In this document: positions 23,601 to 44,405 of the stretch, in pieces
How positions within the stretch are numbered: position 1 is the stretch's first letter
How the letters are laid out: every line of letters starts with the position of its first letter
Source of the DNA: Ascidia mentula
Taxonomy: Eukaryota; Chordata; Ascidiacea; Phlebobranchia; Ascidiidae
Length of the DNA stretch: 64,000 nt
Direction of reading: 5' to 3'
Assembly: GCA_947561715.1 (NCBI GenBank)
Contig: OX387203.1
Span: 7,626,001 to 7,690,000, forward strand
Position numbers and translations under genes: made by a program
Notes under the pieces: model-generated
Told to the model about the DNA's origin: nothing
The model's database searches: none
Seen by the model: only the letters and a program-made list of their open reading frames with translations

Positions 23601-25972
23601 AAAATAAACATGATTTGATTTGATTTGAATAGTTGGGTAAAAAGTCGTTGCTGATACGCTTCGTTGTTTTTGTGAACAGCAGCAGTACTTTAGTCATTTG
23701 TTTATCGTGTGCTGCGGATGATTTGTCATTCATTGCCCTGTGCATTTAATTTGATCTTCAACTTATAGAATAGAGTTTTAAGCTTTATTTAAATATGATT
23801 TTATTTTTGGAAACAAACACAATAAAATTAAAACGTTTTCGGCAACGTATCGTCAGTCGTATGTTTTCAAATAAAGTTCTCCTTTATTGAGCGTCCGTTT
23901 TCAGCCAACCCATAATATACATATATATCCCGCATGGACACCCCTTTATACCGTAGAGTTTACGGTACAATAGCAAAGATTATTGGTTTGAAATCTGTGG
24001 AAATTGTAAGATGTAGTAAAGGCTGTAGTATTGTAGCTCACAGTAGCAGCAAGCAACCAATGTGTTTATCCACCTTTCATCGTGAAATATACCGACTTAC
24101 AAACCAAATCTTTTGTCTCCAAATTACTGCCCGACCACGAAAATATGGTTCGACAACAGTTGCAGACATTGATGATAATCGGGTTAATCATTTCAGTGGC
24201 GTTGGTATAATGTGATAATGAACGTGGCGCTGTATTAATAAATATTTCTAATTATGATTTGCAGATTTTCTTTCCCCTAAACATCAAACATGTAATTGGG
24301 TCACATGCATCCAAAAAGCGGGATTTCCAGATTTTGTATTGATCTTAGATGAGGTAATCTCACATCACCTCCACGTCTTGGCAACACAACCTTGTTCGCA
24401 ACATTTATTTTTTTTTATTCATCAATCTAATTGCTAATTACATTTCGCAATTCCGGTGTGCCAGCGCGCAAGCCGAATTTTTTTTGCACTCGGACATAAA
24501 CCGAATAAATAATGCAACGAAATGCCCGCTATCGTTTGAAACGCCGCCGATCCACTAAGGTATCCTAAATCGAGACGTTTCTGGCTGTGTCCAACCCTTC
24601 TGTCACGCGACCGGAATCGACGCTCCCCCTATCCACCGACAAATTCTCTTGAGATGTCATTTACGAACGTGTACAGATGCGCAGGAACACAATTATAGCC
24701 GATCCTACGCCATCGTCCGTTTCTCAGATAGCTGTGTGCGTGTTGGTCGTTAATAAATGTCGTGTTAAATCACTACTGGTTGTTTCTCGTGTCGGATTCT
24801 AAAATTTTATTTGATGCATTAATTACCTGCATCCGTTTTACTACGTGACTGACTAGACCCATCTTGTACACCTTTCATTAAATAAAAAAAATAACGCTAT
24901 TACCTAAATACCGTATAGCTTCGCAGTTGCAACAATAAAGTTTGTTTCAGTATCTATTATACTGTTATGCATTTTTCCACTTTCAATGATTACAAAAAGC
25001 ATTAATTTGGAACCGCCCCATATTTAGGCTAGTCTGTCTTGCAATGTGGATGTTGGCCTATTGGTTTTACAACATTTTTATGGTAAAGATTTATTTAAAA
25101 TACAATCACTAAACTATCTTTCCCTTGTTGAGGTAAACTGGGTGACGCTTAACCTACATTCAAAATCATGAATTCTTCTGGCATAACTTCCAAAGAATAT
25201 ATGTGGAGCATTTGTATTGTGTGGGAGTTCCATTAATCCGGATTTCGTTTGGTTATATTTCGACTGGGAGCACCGACTGGTTGCAACAAAACGAATGGCT
25301 CCTTGTCGCCCTTTGCCGGACTATTTATGGTGAGACCAACATTAAATAAACTGCAATGGACAGTTTGTACTAAACAAAAGAAATACAGTCGGCTAATTGT
25401 CAAGAAACTTTTGTAAATATTCCAATACCGTGTATAAACAAACGTTCTTGTAGGCCTACACATCCCGTTTAAAGTAGTTCATCCAGACTTTACCATGCAA
25501 ATCAAAACAGAAACTACTTTTACTTAAATGTTTTTGTTGTCAAACGTTGCTGATTTTTTTAGTTATACAATAAGCTTCAATGGTAAACCAACAAGCTCAA
25601 AAAATGTTTTGAGGTATGCGCCGCAAGTGGTAATTTTTCGGTAACTTTTGGAAAGTAAAAATTGCCAGTGACGTTTTATCAAAGAGAAGAGAAGGCTGGT
25701 GACCGACGTTCATTGTTTGAAAGCAAGTTCTCATGTTTTGCAGTGCCTTTCTTTTGTTTCGTGAACTTTCATTGCGAAGCAGCATGTTTGCTTTATATAG
25801 TTTAGCAAACTACAGAAAGCGCAATTGGAAACACGTTGAATTTGCTTTATTATGTTTTTGGCCAAATAAAAACAATTCAGAACAAGTGTACAGTGCATTT
25901 CAAAATGTAGAATCAGAGGCTCTTGGTCCTTTTATGGAAAAAGAGAGTAATGATGTTAAGTTATGCTTGCAG
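20700..25972. other. Spacer upstream of the GnRH gene and of CUL1
   Basis: This 5.3-kb AT-rich divergent spacer should hold the promoters of the GnRH gene (minus) and CUL1 (plus). I see a decayed hammerhead at 23255 but no supportable gene. A 204-codon open frame at 22877-23491 runs straight through that repeat and is not credible. Confidence 0.45.
23255..23307 (-). ncRNA. Decayed hammerhead copy
   Basis: On the minus strand AGCUGCA is followed by CUAAAGA instead of CUGAUGA, a mispaired stem II, then GAAACAGUGAUCAUCUG and a stem I remnant. The G5 to A and U7 to A changes remove an essential core base. The flank GCAAGATCGTC places it in the same subfamily as 17696 and 32888. Confidence 0.5.
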
Positions 25973-26166
25973 ATTTGGAATAGATTTGTCAAACCGATGT
26001 GTAAATGATTTGACCACAAAACGGCAAGATTGGAAAGCGACGAAGAAAAAGCTCCTCTGCCTCTGCTGCTGCCGTTCCATCAAAAACACACAAGTCGAGC
26101 CTACCTACTGGTGGACAACAGACACCATCGTCAGTTGATACGCCATCTGCTGTTTCATCAGCAAAA
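25973..26166 (+). other. CUL1: CUL1 5' UTR exon
   Basis: A GCTTGCAG acceptor just before 25974 opens an exon that runs to the CUL1 ATG. There is an open frame ahead of the ATG (…KRRRKSSSASAAAV…) in the same reading frame but without its own ATG. The acceptor may join an upstream 5' exon or, as tunicates do, a trans-spliced leader; I cannot tell which. Confidence 0.45.
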
Positions 26167-35003
<8,837 letters not shown>

Positions 35004-36829
35004 TGCGTTCCAAGCGCGCGTGACTGACAACTTCGAACTTTACCGATTACCCGTTTAGAAAATATTCCTTTATAAGGTTGTGTTACGCGTTTTACCAACC
35101 TTTGGGTTTGCGGAGCATTTGTTAAGTCCGTTGTCGTGTTGATTTACCGACAGTGTACAAACTAAACGCGCTATGCCACTTGTTTTTCGGGAATGGGGGA
35201 GCTTTTGTTGTTTTGTCTTTTTTCTGCGTGACTCTTTGTGACGTCATAAGTGGGGTGCACGCGTGTCCTCCCCCCAACCGGATCCAATTAAAACGTTGCC
35301 CATCAATGTTTGCAATTCCACAACATTATTCAAAAAGTTACCGGACAAGTACCTGCTTGTATTGGAAAAGATACACTACTGAAGCCAGCTAATGAAAGCG
35401 CGCTGTACTACAGGCGTGTGAAGACCAACATCCTCCGCGCGGCCACTCTTTGACACTGGCATATAAAGCGTCTCTTTCCATTGACAGAATTTACGAAGAT
35501 TTTGATTTATAATTGTACGCTTCAGGTATAACACCCTTAAAAAAGTTCTCGTAACATCTTAAAATGACACAGGTTGTTCAGTACATACACCATATCCAGA
35601 AGTCCAAGCACCTTTGTGCGGTTTTAGTTGAACAACTCTTGCATCTTATCGATCATAAAAAACTTACGTAAACGCTCCCATGACACTGTGGACCCCCCTC
35701 CCACTGCGTCACGTGGCTGTATTTGCTTCTTGTTTCCGCTACATAACCTTTTACGTTACGTTGTGTTCCACGCTGTCCTCGCGAACCGCCACACTCGCCT
35801 TTACCTCGATTCGAACCTGCGCCTTTGCAGGTTTGCTCAGATCCCATTTCCGACTTTTCGTGCGCTTGCGCCCGTTTCATCGCGATTATGACGTCGTGGT
35901 GCGCACACAGTGGATTCGCTTTTCTTCTCGCGTTCGTCTGGTGCAATTTACTGCTCAACTCGAGTATAATATGTAATAGTCACGACCGCTTGCGCATGAA
36001 CAACCCCTTCGCCCGACCCACATAAGCAAGCAACTGCCTGTTGTCTTGCATAGTTGGTCAAGGTGAGCGCGAAAGGCCGTATCGTTTTGTTCCATAATAG
36101 GTTGCCGACTCCAATGTTATGGTGAACACCTGTACTCGCACCGCTATACGCTTTTTTTGCTTTGCGTTGTTGAGTTTATGTTGTTCGGCGACGCATATCC
36201 ATTTTTTGTGCTTGTAGTAATAAAAAATACCCGTTTCATCCTGCATCCGTATCGTACACAAATCGACTAGAGAGTTTCAATGCTCATTGAACGTAGAAAT
36301 GCAATGGTAAAAGCAAAAACGGCGTCAAGTCGGAAGAAACAGAAATGGGGTGGTGAGTATAACGTATGCAATCCCGCAAAGATTTTTCAGAATATTAAGT
36401 TTCGCACGATTGCACAAGTTGCCATCAAACCATCTATGTAGTCTGCTGGGTTTCCTTGAATGTTATGATTTAAAACAGCACCCAACGTGCTTCACTTCGC
36501 CGCCTGCTGGTGTAAGTACATCGTTTTGCCAAAATAAAGCAATTTCTAAACTTCGCCATAAGATCTTTTGTTGTGTTTGAAACAAGCTTTACAAGTTCAC
36601 GTGGTATGATTAGAATGTAGCTTCAAAGCGTGTAAACAACTTAACTGCAAGAACTGCCACTTTGCCAAGCTGCAGACACAGACGTTTTTCGTGATTGGGC
36701 AATATCGCCTTCAGCAATTCCGACACGCACAAACGCTTATCACAAGTCGGAAATTGTTTAAGCAAGCTGAAGCCTTCTAGCATAAATTTCTAAAGCGCGA
36801 AGTGTTGTTGATAGTTAATGCTGTTGCAG
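35004..36829. other. Spacer between CUL1 and the KEEL protein gene
   Basis: It holds the CUL1 3' UTR (a possible ATTAAA at 35287-35292), a TGACGTCA site at 35239, and a GC-richer patch at 35680-35980 open in several frames on both strands, which is more likely promoter-type composition than coding. I see no supportable gene. Confidence 0.4.
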
Positions 36830-36830
36830 T

Positions 36831-38187
36831 ATGCTGGTTTACTTCAGTAAACAAACTGTTTGTTTTCTGCTTCTTCTGATAAGTCTATGTGATGCTGAGG
36901 CTGAAATTCAGGTAAATTTTGACTAGTACTTAATAAGCTACTGGAATTATGATAACAATTACAAGTGATACAGTAACAAAATGTCTTTCCATCATATGAG
37001 GTAACCAATTAACGCTGTTTTGTTATAATTTTATTGCAGTCTCTGAGCGAGGCTATAGATGTAGGTGAGTTACCTGTTTTATAAAACTCACAACAAAAGG
37101 TCGTTGTAACTTCACTTTTCGCAGGCACCAGTAAGGAGTTTGATCAAATGTTTGATGGAGAAGGCGGATCGCTAAAGAAAATGCTTGATCTTTTTCACAA
37201 ACGCACACTAATAGAGGAGAGTTACATTGATGACGTGTTCATGAGTGCGGCCAAAGTGCAATCCATTGACGGTAATATCAGTCATTTCATGTACTTTGTC
37301 ACAAAAGCAAAACTGCTGCCGGATATATGTCTGTTGTTTGACTCTCACGTGTCATGACGTAATTAATTGCGCGTCATATGATTTCTATTTTTTTTGCAGC
37401 GCAAATTGAAACATGATTAAACAGATTTGTTTTAATCGTGTAAGTGATTCAAAAAATAAGTACTTTGAAAGGCAGCGATAGCAACTCGCGTAGTTGTTTT
37501 TGTGAACAACTGTGTTTTTGCAGATCTCGGTGCTATTAATGTGGACACGTCGGGTGCAGTTGACTTTATCAACAAAGTTATAAAACACTTCCAGTGAGTA
37601 AACAAGTATATAGCCTATACTAACTAAACAAGCTTCGCTATATAAGTTAGTATAAAAAAAACAGTTAGGAAAACTATTAACGGTTTTACCCATAATTCTG
37701 AGAATAAAGAGACTGGCAATGATACATGACGTCACCATCTCCGCAAGCCTTATCTACGATCTGTGACGTCAGTCAGGTCAGCTCCATATAATCCTGGAGT
37801 TTAAGCAACCGCGTCATTTTTAACTGATGATGTATTAAGTTCTTGCCGAAACGTTTTAAATGAATAAATAAAACATGTTAATGTTCTCATAAACTGTTAA
37901 ATATGTAAAGACATTAAAGGAGAGCTGCAGAATATTTCTGAAATAATAATATAAACCTCGATGAAACGTGGAAACGTTGAACTGAAACTAAGTATACAAA
38001 GTAACAACGTACAACCAGAAGCTCAACGTCAAGAAACATGCAATTGGCGTCAAAATGGAGTAATTTTTTCTGCAGAAAACACCCCAATGCAGGGCGTAAA
38101 GAGGAACCCATCATCCTGGCCGAAGATCACAAAACCAAAGAACCAAACGACGATGACAACCTCTCGGCGCCGAAAGAGGAATTATAA
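36831..38187 (+). CDS. Small ER-lumen-type protein: signal peptide and C-terminal KEEL
   Basis: I do not recognise this gene. Five exons (36831-36911, 37040-37064, 37125-37271, 37524-37593, 38076-38187) join in frame to encode 144 residues. Residues 1-23 form a clear signal peptide (KQTVCFLLLLISLCDAEA). The mature part has no cysteine, is rich in charged residues and contains amphipathic segments (SLKKMLDLFHKR, GAVDFINKVIKHF). The protein ends SAPKEEL; KEEL is a known variant of the KDEL ER-retention signal. The ATG lies one base after a TGTTGCAG acceptor, so the 5' UTR is supplied by an upstream exon or a trans-spliced leader. If the last intron is retained, translation stops at TGA 37595-37597 and an AATAAA follows at 37863, giving a shorter form without KEEL. 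Function unknown; an ER chaperone cofactor is only a guess. Confidence 0.7.
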
Positions 38188-38605
38188 CGTTGTATTTATT
38201 GCTGTGTATTTCCCACTTGCGTAGCCCCACTTCCACAAAAAAACGCGGTCGTCGGCGTACCAGAAAGACCTAAAAAATACAGTGTGTTGATTTTGCAAGT
38301 TTAACGCAGACTGGCAAATCGCTTTAGTATGAGTGTAGTTGTGTGTTGGGCCAGAAAATATAAGATCGTTTAAATTGAACAATGCTGGAGGCCAGGATTA
38401 GATCCAGCGATCTACATTTCGAATTTATCTGTATCTTATACATAAAAGCGTTAATTTTAATCAAAGTTTAGTACAATAATAATTTTTATAGTCTTTGTTG
38501 AAACAAAATATTTTTGTGAGCTGACTATCCCGTACGTTTTTTGGGGGGCTAATACTAAAACGTTTTGCGAAATGTTCGGATTTGGACCGAAATAATGTAA
38601 TTATC

Positions 38606-38640
38606 CTGATGAAGGTCTGTTGGATAACGACCGAAACGTC
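38606..38640 (+). ncRNA. Minimal hammerhead motif of the Penelope-element type
   Basis: CUGAUGA (38606-38612) is followed by GGUC, an 11-nt loop, GACC, then GAAACGUC. Stem III would be the self-complementary ACGU, too short to fold alone, as in hammerheads of Penelope-like retroelements that are thought to work as dimers. Stem I pairing is weak here. No reverse transcriptase remains nearby. Confidence 0.45.
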
Positions 38641-38875
38641 GAACAAACAAGTGTTTCTTTTTGCCAGAAGAACTTTTAATTACTAAGTAGTATGCCTGGC
38701 AGCATCAGCAACAAACCAAATAATGTACTTGCGTCGTGTTCAATCAAACGGCTACTTCACAGGAAATCATTTCATGTGTTGTATTTCTATTGAAGTAGTG
38801 AACCAAACGGGTGAATATCGGAAGCATCGTAACCATTATATTTTAGCAAAGTGGAGCCAATAATATGAATTGTGT

Positions 38876-39096
38876 CCAAACGGCCAAGCAAAGACTTCCA
38901 CTTTGTGGTGACTATACAATCACCGTCATCCGTTGGGCATCAAACTAGGTTCAACCTTACGGAGAAAACAAGGTGGAAACACTATGGCCAAGCAATGCTT
39001 AACCAATAGTTTGGTCTGCGAAGTCGTCTGATAGTCACACCAGCTGCACTGATGAGACCTTATAGGTCGAAACAGTGGCCATTTGTATGCAGCTTA
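38876..39096 (+). mobile_element. MITE-like element, right terminal repeat with hammerhead (left end lost)
   Basis: The body (38878-39010) is nearly identical to 53159-53293 in the ORC1 intron. To its right TTTGGTCTGCGAAGTCGTCT and a GTCACACC tail lead into a hammerhead. The other copy carries the inverted version of this tail and hammerhead on its left side. Together they define an element of about 300 bp whose ter­minal inverted repeats (about 85 bp) each contain a ribozyme. There is no open reading frame. Confidence 0.75.
39042..39094 (+). ncRNA. Type I hammerhead ribozyme (consensus, predicted active)
   Basis: Stem I is AGCUGCA (39042-39048) with UGCAGCU (39088-39094). The core is CUGAUGA (39049-39055). 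Stem II is GACC/GGUC with loop UUAUA. GAA is at 39069-39071. Stem III is ACAG/UUGU with loop UGGCCAU, and H17 is A39087. Cleavage is predicted between 39087 and 39088. Stem III has one G-U pair and H17 is A rather than C; both are tolerated in known hammerheads. Confidence 0.82.
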
Positions 39097-40484
39097 TACA
39101 ATTCATATTTTAGTTTAAATGGAAAACAAGCCACGGGAACCAAATTTGAGATGCAGTCTAGAAACCACTTTAAACCACATTTGACAAAAACTCTGCACAC
39201 ACCCATGTGCTATATGACTGTCATGAAATTGTACTTATTGGTTGTACTGCCCAACCAATAACCGTCCTACATCAAACAAACGTAGACAAGGTCTGCCGTT
39301 ATGAAATATCGGACAATGGCCCTCAGCAAAAGCTTCACACACATATAAATATTATACCTTGTCAGCAAAAAGGGCGTTTTTGGAACACACCCGTCATCTA
39401 CATTATGACCCTTTTGTGTCTTGTAATTGGACGTAGTAAAACTCACAGGTTGCCTTGACACTGATGCAAGAATGCAATAAACACCCGTTCTGTATGTTTT
39501 AGCTGGAGGCAGCAACACCTAACCTTACCTGCTGACCTTTCCCTGGTCTTTCAAGGTTTGAAGGATGCGGAAAATTGCAAGTTCATCAAAGATAAAAATG
39601 TTATTTTTTTAACGCTAATTTGGGCGTAATTAATGTGTCACTTGGGTGTTTTAGTGGTTTTAGCGAAAGCTGTCTGACTTTTTTTGCTCATAACGGCACA
39701 GTTAAATGCAAACTATATAATAAAGTCTCTGGTGAGATTTTACGCCGAAACGATTTCATTTAAAAACTGGTAGGAACGTAAAACCTTAAAAGTAAACTTT
39801 TATTTGTCAATCAAATAGGTGTTATTGGGTTTTTATATTCATACATGCAACTTAGTTCTTACGTAAGAATTTCCGTACAAGTAGTCATAATACGGCTTTG
39901 CGTGAACATATGCTTTAGGGCGCTATTGTGTCGCAAATAACGTCAGTTTCTTAGTGTTGTTGTAAATTAGACCTTCAGACAAGCGGTAACTCAGGCTATT
40001 AGCAAACTACATGGGCTATCTGCAAATCTGCCAAAGAGGCACCGTAAAACGATTTCAGTTCGAGGACGAAGCTAAATGACGCTGACATTTTAAAACTTAC
40101 AGCACGTCTCGCTTTATGACGTCACCACAGGGCCGGCGTGTGAATTTGATCCCCTGTGTAAGGATTAGACCCGATTTCAAGGTCTCGTGCATGTAACAGG
40201 ACGCAAATTCGAGGAAAGGGCCGTGTTTCTAACTGCCTGGCGCTGTGCCCGCGGGTGCTGGCCAACGGGTACCTGGCGCTTAATTGTTTATTTGAAAGGC
40301 GGCTTGACGTCCCGTCTAATTTACTGCGGAGACTAAATCAACACGTTTTTCATGTTGGACAGCCGCCGAATGTCGCTCGGTCGTAACCTTGGGTTAAAAG
40401 CTCGGCGATGGGGGTTTGGCGATGCAGTTTCGTTTTTCATCGGAAATAAGTGACATCAGTACGAATATAGTCTATAGACTCGCA

Positions 40485-43400
40485 ATGCAGTTGTACTTAG
40501 CATTAGTGATCGCGTTTGGGTATCTTGGGTGTACCACGGGTAAGTGTTAACTTAATATAGGTGGTTTGTTTGGCATACGTTAAGAAATGATACATATTAT
40601 AGCATGCATTTGGAAACGGGTAAATTAAAACCTGTAGGGAAGGCAAAGAGTTTTGCATGATGGCAGTTAACGTGACCGAATGCTGTAGATGCTGTGGTGC
40701 TTCATAAAAGCTGTATCAGAAAGGCAAAAAACGATTATATCATGTAGCAAAATATGTAAAGAGTTCTGTATTCTGTCTACAATGGACACAAAACTTTATT
40801 TCTTTACATAAGAATAAAATTTCCATTTTTTTAGTACGAATAACTTTTAAATGAACTCAAGTTTACCAGTCACGTATGAACTGCATTATATTTATCGGAT
40901 TCTTTCATTTCACCAAATTATTTACAGGCCTGCAATGCTGGACATGCCGAAACGCCAATAGTTTGGAAAGTTGCGACAGAAACGGACGCCTTGAAAACTG
41001 TCAGTATAATGAGGTATATTAGATGTCCGATTCTGAAATATTTTCAGGCACTTTTACACTATCAGAACGATAATTTTCTAAGTTCACAATTTTCAGTCGA
41101 GGACTGATTTAATTTGTTATTTGCCTCAATTATTTCCAAAAATTTTTTTGTTTAAATATTTTTGTTAAAATTATGTTTATGCCGTTGGAAAATCGAAATT
41201 GTTTGAATACCATTAACGTTATACTCGTTTTTACACAGCTTGCTTGTGAAACTACCTATCGTCGTAGTGAACATACCCGAGTGACAGTCACCAAACGTTG
41301 CAAGCAGCCTCACGCATGTATGGTCAACCAAATGCAGGTATGCGATGGTTAATTAGTAGTTAACCTGTCTACACGACGCATTCAAATACAAAAGTGTTAA
41401 AAAATGTTTAAAAAAAACAGTCGCAACATCAATTTATGCGCTACTGGTGTTTGTTTGTACTTTATGTTTTTAACATAGCTTGCAATTTGACAAAACCAAG
41501 CACTTTTTGTCACATGTAATCGTGCCCATAGAGCCCTTAATACCAAAGCGCTGATTTTTCTCTGCCTCTCCCAGAACGATAGACCTTCAGGCAGTTCCAC
41601 TCAGTGCAACACAGACCAACCCAACTCAGTTTGCAGATGTTGTTGTCAGCACGATTCATGTAACGTTGGCGGATTGAACTGTGCCAGTACAACGGGCGGT
41701 AAGATGCTGCCTTACAACTTTATTTAACTCGTATAGTGAATTCCTGTATCGGTATTGCGTTTGTTCGCAATGCTGTAGCGAATTGTGAAATAATTTACGG
41801 TCGAAATGTGATGTACATACCTTTTGTATGTAGTATATAGTGTGCTGTTAGTGTAACAATTAATTAAAATAACAATATGAAAGACAGTTGGACTATGTAA
41901 ACAAGAACATAAAGCGTGCCTGTGAGTGTATTTTTTCAATGTTGTACCTTTGTCTTCAAGGCACAATAAACTAGGCTACATGTGATGCAAACTGACTGAT
42001 CGGTGTCTTACGCCACATTATTAGATGAAGTTTGTTCGGCGGTGGAACCCGCGTTGCACAGAACCACTGAATGCACGAGAGGCAACTCGTCGGGTTCAAT
42101 CTGCTCGTTTAAATGCAACGCACCGGGATATTCACTCCACCCGCCAGCGAACGCCAGAAGCGAATGCCGCAAAAGCGGCGGTTGGAGCAAGCCAGCACCT
42201 TGCTGTGCACGTAAGTGATTTAAAAAATAACTTCCTTTCATTACGTCACAATAATCGTTTCTTTAGAAAAGAACACTTTTATTTGAAACAAAATATTCGT
42301 GTTTAAACTTGGATTGTTGAAAATTTAATGAAATTTTTAATGATTTTTTGCGGAGAATTTTACTTATATCTTATTTTGGGCGGAGATTGGGAACAAAAAT
42401 TAAATATGATTTACAAATTTTCTTCTTTTCACAGGCCAATGTCCACCCTACTTGTTATTCGACTCCGTGATCCTGTTTCACGCCAATGAAATCAAAAACA
42501 CAGGAGCAATGATGATGTTAGCCGAGTTCTTTCTCCAGTAAGTTGCGAAATGTTTGAAAACTCTCTGTTTACTCTGATCATTTTTTTCCATATCGTCATT
42601 TTTTCCTGGCAACGAGAATTGTTTTGTTCCTACTTTGTATGTGGGGGATATTTGTATGTGAAGTGTGTAAGAAGAATATTTAAAACGAAAATAAGCGTGT
42701 CTTAGTTCTAAAAGGAAGGAACGTGCTTGAATTGTACTGGGTTCACGTTTTGGTAAAACATATATAAATAAAGATTTAATTTGACAATAAGTAAGGTAAT
42801 TCGGTGTTTCACAAAAAACCCAAATCATTGAACCAAGTATCATTATATTTCCAAAGGGAAATTACTCTTGGCCAAGACAGCATTAGAATGGCAGGAGCTT
42901 ACTTCAGCGGAGAACCGATGTTTACGTCAAGGATACGCTTCAATGATTACATTAACGCTGAATCACTACGTCGTCTTGTAATTGAACGATTGCAGAACCC
43001 AATCAACACAGGTGAGCGATCTTTAATACGTATTCCTTTATATTTATGTGTGTGTGGCCGTTTAACTTAAACCACCGACAGTAGGATGCAATAATATGTT
43101 CAAAACCTACGCCCTATTCAAAATCTATCGGGTATTTTGATTCGAATACAGTTTATAGCGTAAATAAATTCGCTGTGATTGCACCAAAAATGTTCTGCCG
43201 CTAGACGACGCTAAAGGTGTGCTGCGGTGCAAATTTGTTATGGTCAAATAATGAAGATTCTTACTGCAACAACAGTAGAACAACTCATCCAATCTAGCTA
43301 GACTAAATTTGATTACGCATAGCCTTATACGTATTCAATCTAGGTATGACGCCCAATTTTAAGTTAAGTCTGACGTTAGTGAATATAGATGGCGGTGTTC

Positions 43401-44276
43401 TGGAAGAGGAATTATTATTCAAATATATTCAATCTATACTTAATGATTACAGAGGACAACATGGTTAATGTGACAGCTGCATTGGAATTCTCTATGCAAC
43501 ACTTGCTGACTACCGAGGCAGGAATGCGAGGACCAGAGGTACCGAAAAAAATATCGATTCTGACCAACCAGAATCCCCGCGACGACCCGGTGGAATACGC
43601 GAGAAAAATCAGAACTGACCCTGATATGCCAGTGCAGGTATGTAGATAAAAAAATCGACGATTAATAATTATGTTTTGTGATAAAACGTATGTTCACATT
43701 GAATTACACACCGTGGACAATTATGACTGAATATATGATGACACAGCAGCACTTGAACAGGAATGTTCAATAGAATGTTAAAAAGTAGTCCCTATACTAT
43801 GGTGTTTGTGACAATATAGTATTAGTAAGCTTTAAAATGGAACACTTTTATAAGGTAAAGTTAAGATGGTGCAGTGTGTCCCTTTTGCTATAGCGTTATG
43901 GGGTTGTCATGTTCAGAATATTTGCATAATTTTAGCGACAATATAAAATTAAAAATGTACTGCTCTTCTGGCTAAAAACACACGTGCTGTATTTATAAAT
44001 TAGGTCATTATAAGCATGATTCAGACCCACCTTTGTATGAACTCACATATCCCATGTACCTTTAATCAAAAATTCAATTCTTTGTAGATTTTGATGCTTG
44101 GTTTCCAGGGCGATGAGCAGGAACTTGACTATGACAAGATGGTTGAAATCACTGGAAATCCGGACAACGTCTTTATTTTTGAGAATGACCCCACCAAGTT
44201 AAATTCTGACTCGATAAAGGAAGTCTTTAGCCTTTTGTGCGAAAATCCGTGTCGACATGTATTAAATGCGCCATAA
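40485..44276 (+). CDS. Secreted Ly6-sushi-VWA domain protein
   Basis: Nine exons (40485-40539, 40928-41013, 41239-41337, 41575-41698, 42025-42210, 42435-42537, 42857-43011, 43453-43637, 44088-44276) encode 393 residues. A signal peptide (MQLYLALVIAFGYLGCTTG) is followed by a Ly6/uPAR-type three-finger domain (LQCWTCRNANS to CCCQHDSCNVGGLNC), one sushi/CCP domain (VCSAVEPAL to GGWSKPAPCC) and a von Willebrand factor A domain to the end. The VWA domain resembles that of complement factor B/C2 (KKISILTNQNPRDDP corresponds to the strand and loop after the fourth helix). The metal-binding MIDAS motif DxSxS is not preserved (FDSVILFHANE), and Asp is replaced by Asn in ILTN, so metal-dependent ligand binding is doubtful. 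No protease or membrane segment follows, so it is probably secreted. An immune or adhesion role is inference only. Confidence 0.85.
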
Positions 44277-44399
44277 ATTTTACTGGTGTAATTTTATTGT
44301 GTTTCTATTATTTGCCAATTTTTTTACATTTTTTATGTGCATTGTGGCGATTGTTTAGCCAAACTGTTGTTTTTTTAAAAGTCGTATTTATATTGTTTT

Positions 44400-44405
44400 A
44401 ATAAA
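44400..44405 (+). terminator. Polyadenylation signal of the Ly6-sushi-VWA gene
   Basis: An AATAAA lies 124 bp after the stop codon. Confidence 0.6.

Larger units (their letters stand above)
38188..40484. other. Spacer between the KEEL protein gene and the Ly6-sushi-VWA gene
   Basis: It holds a Penelope-type hammerhead motif (38606-38640), a hammerhead-bearing MITE (38876-39096) and a TGACGTCA at 40117. There is no supportable gene. Confidence 0.5.

Noticed and set aside
23829..23856. Minus-strand CUGACGA...GCCGAAAACG as a hammerhead
   Set aside because: No stem II pairing, and an extra A in the GAAA segment.
35628..35976. Overlapping open frames on both strands
   Set aside because: They follow from local base composition; no frame has motifs, splice sites in phase or a continuing exon.
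37824..37856. CTGATGA...GCCGAAACG as a further hammerhead
   Set aside because: The bases between the two core parts do not form a stem II.
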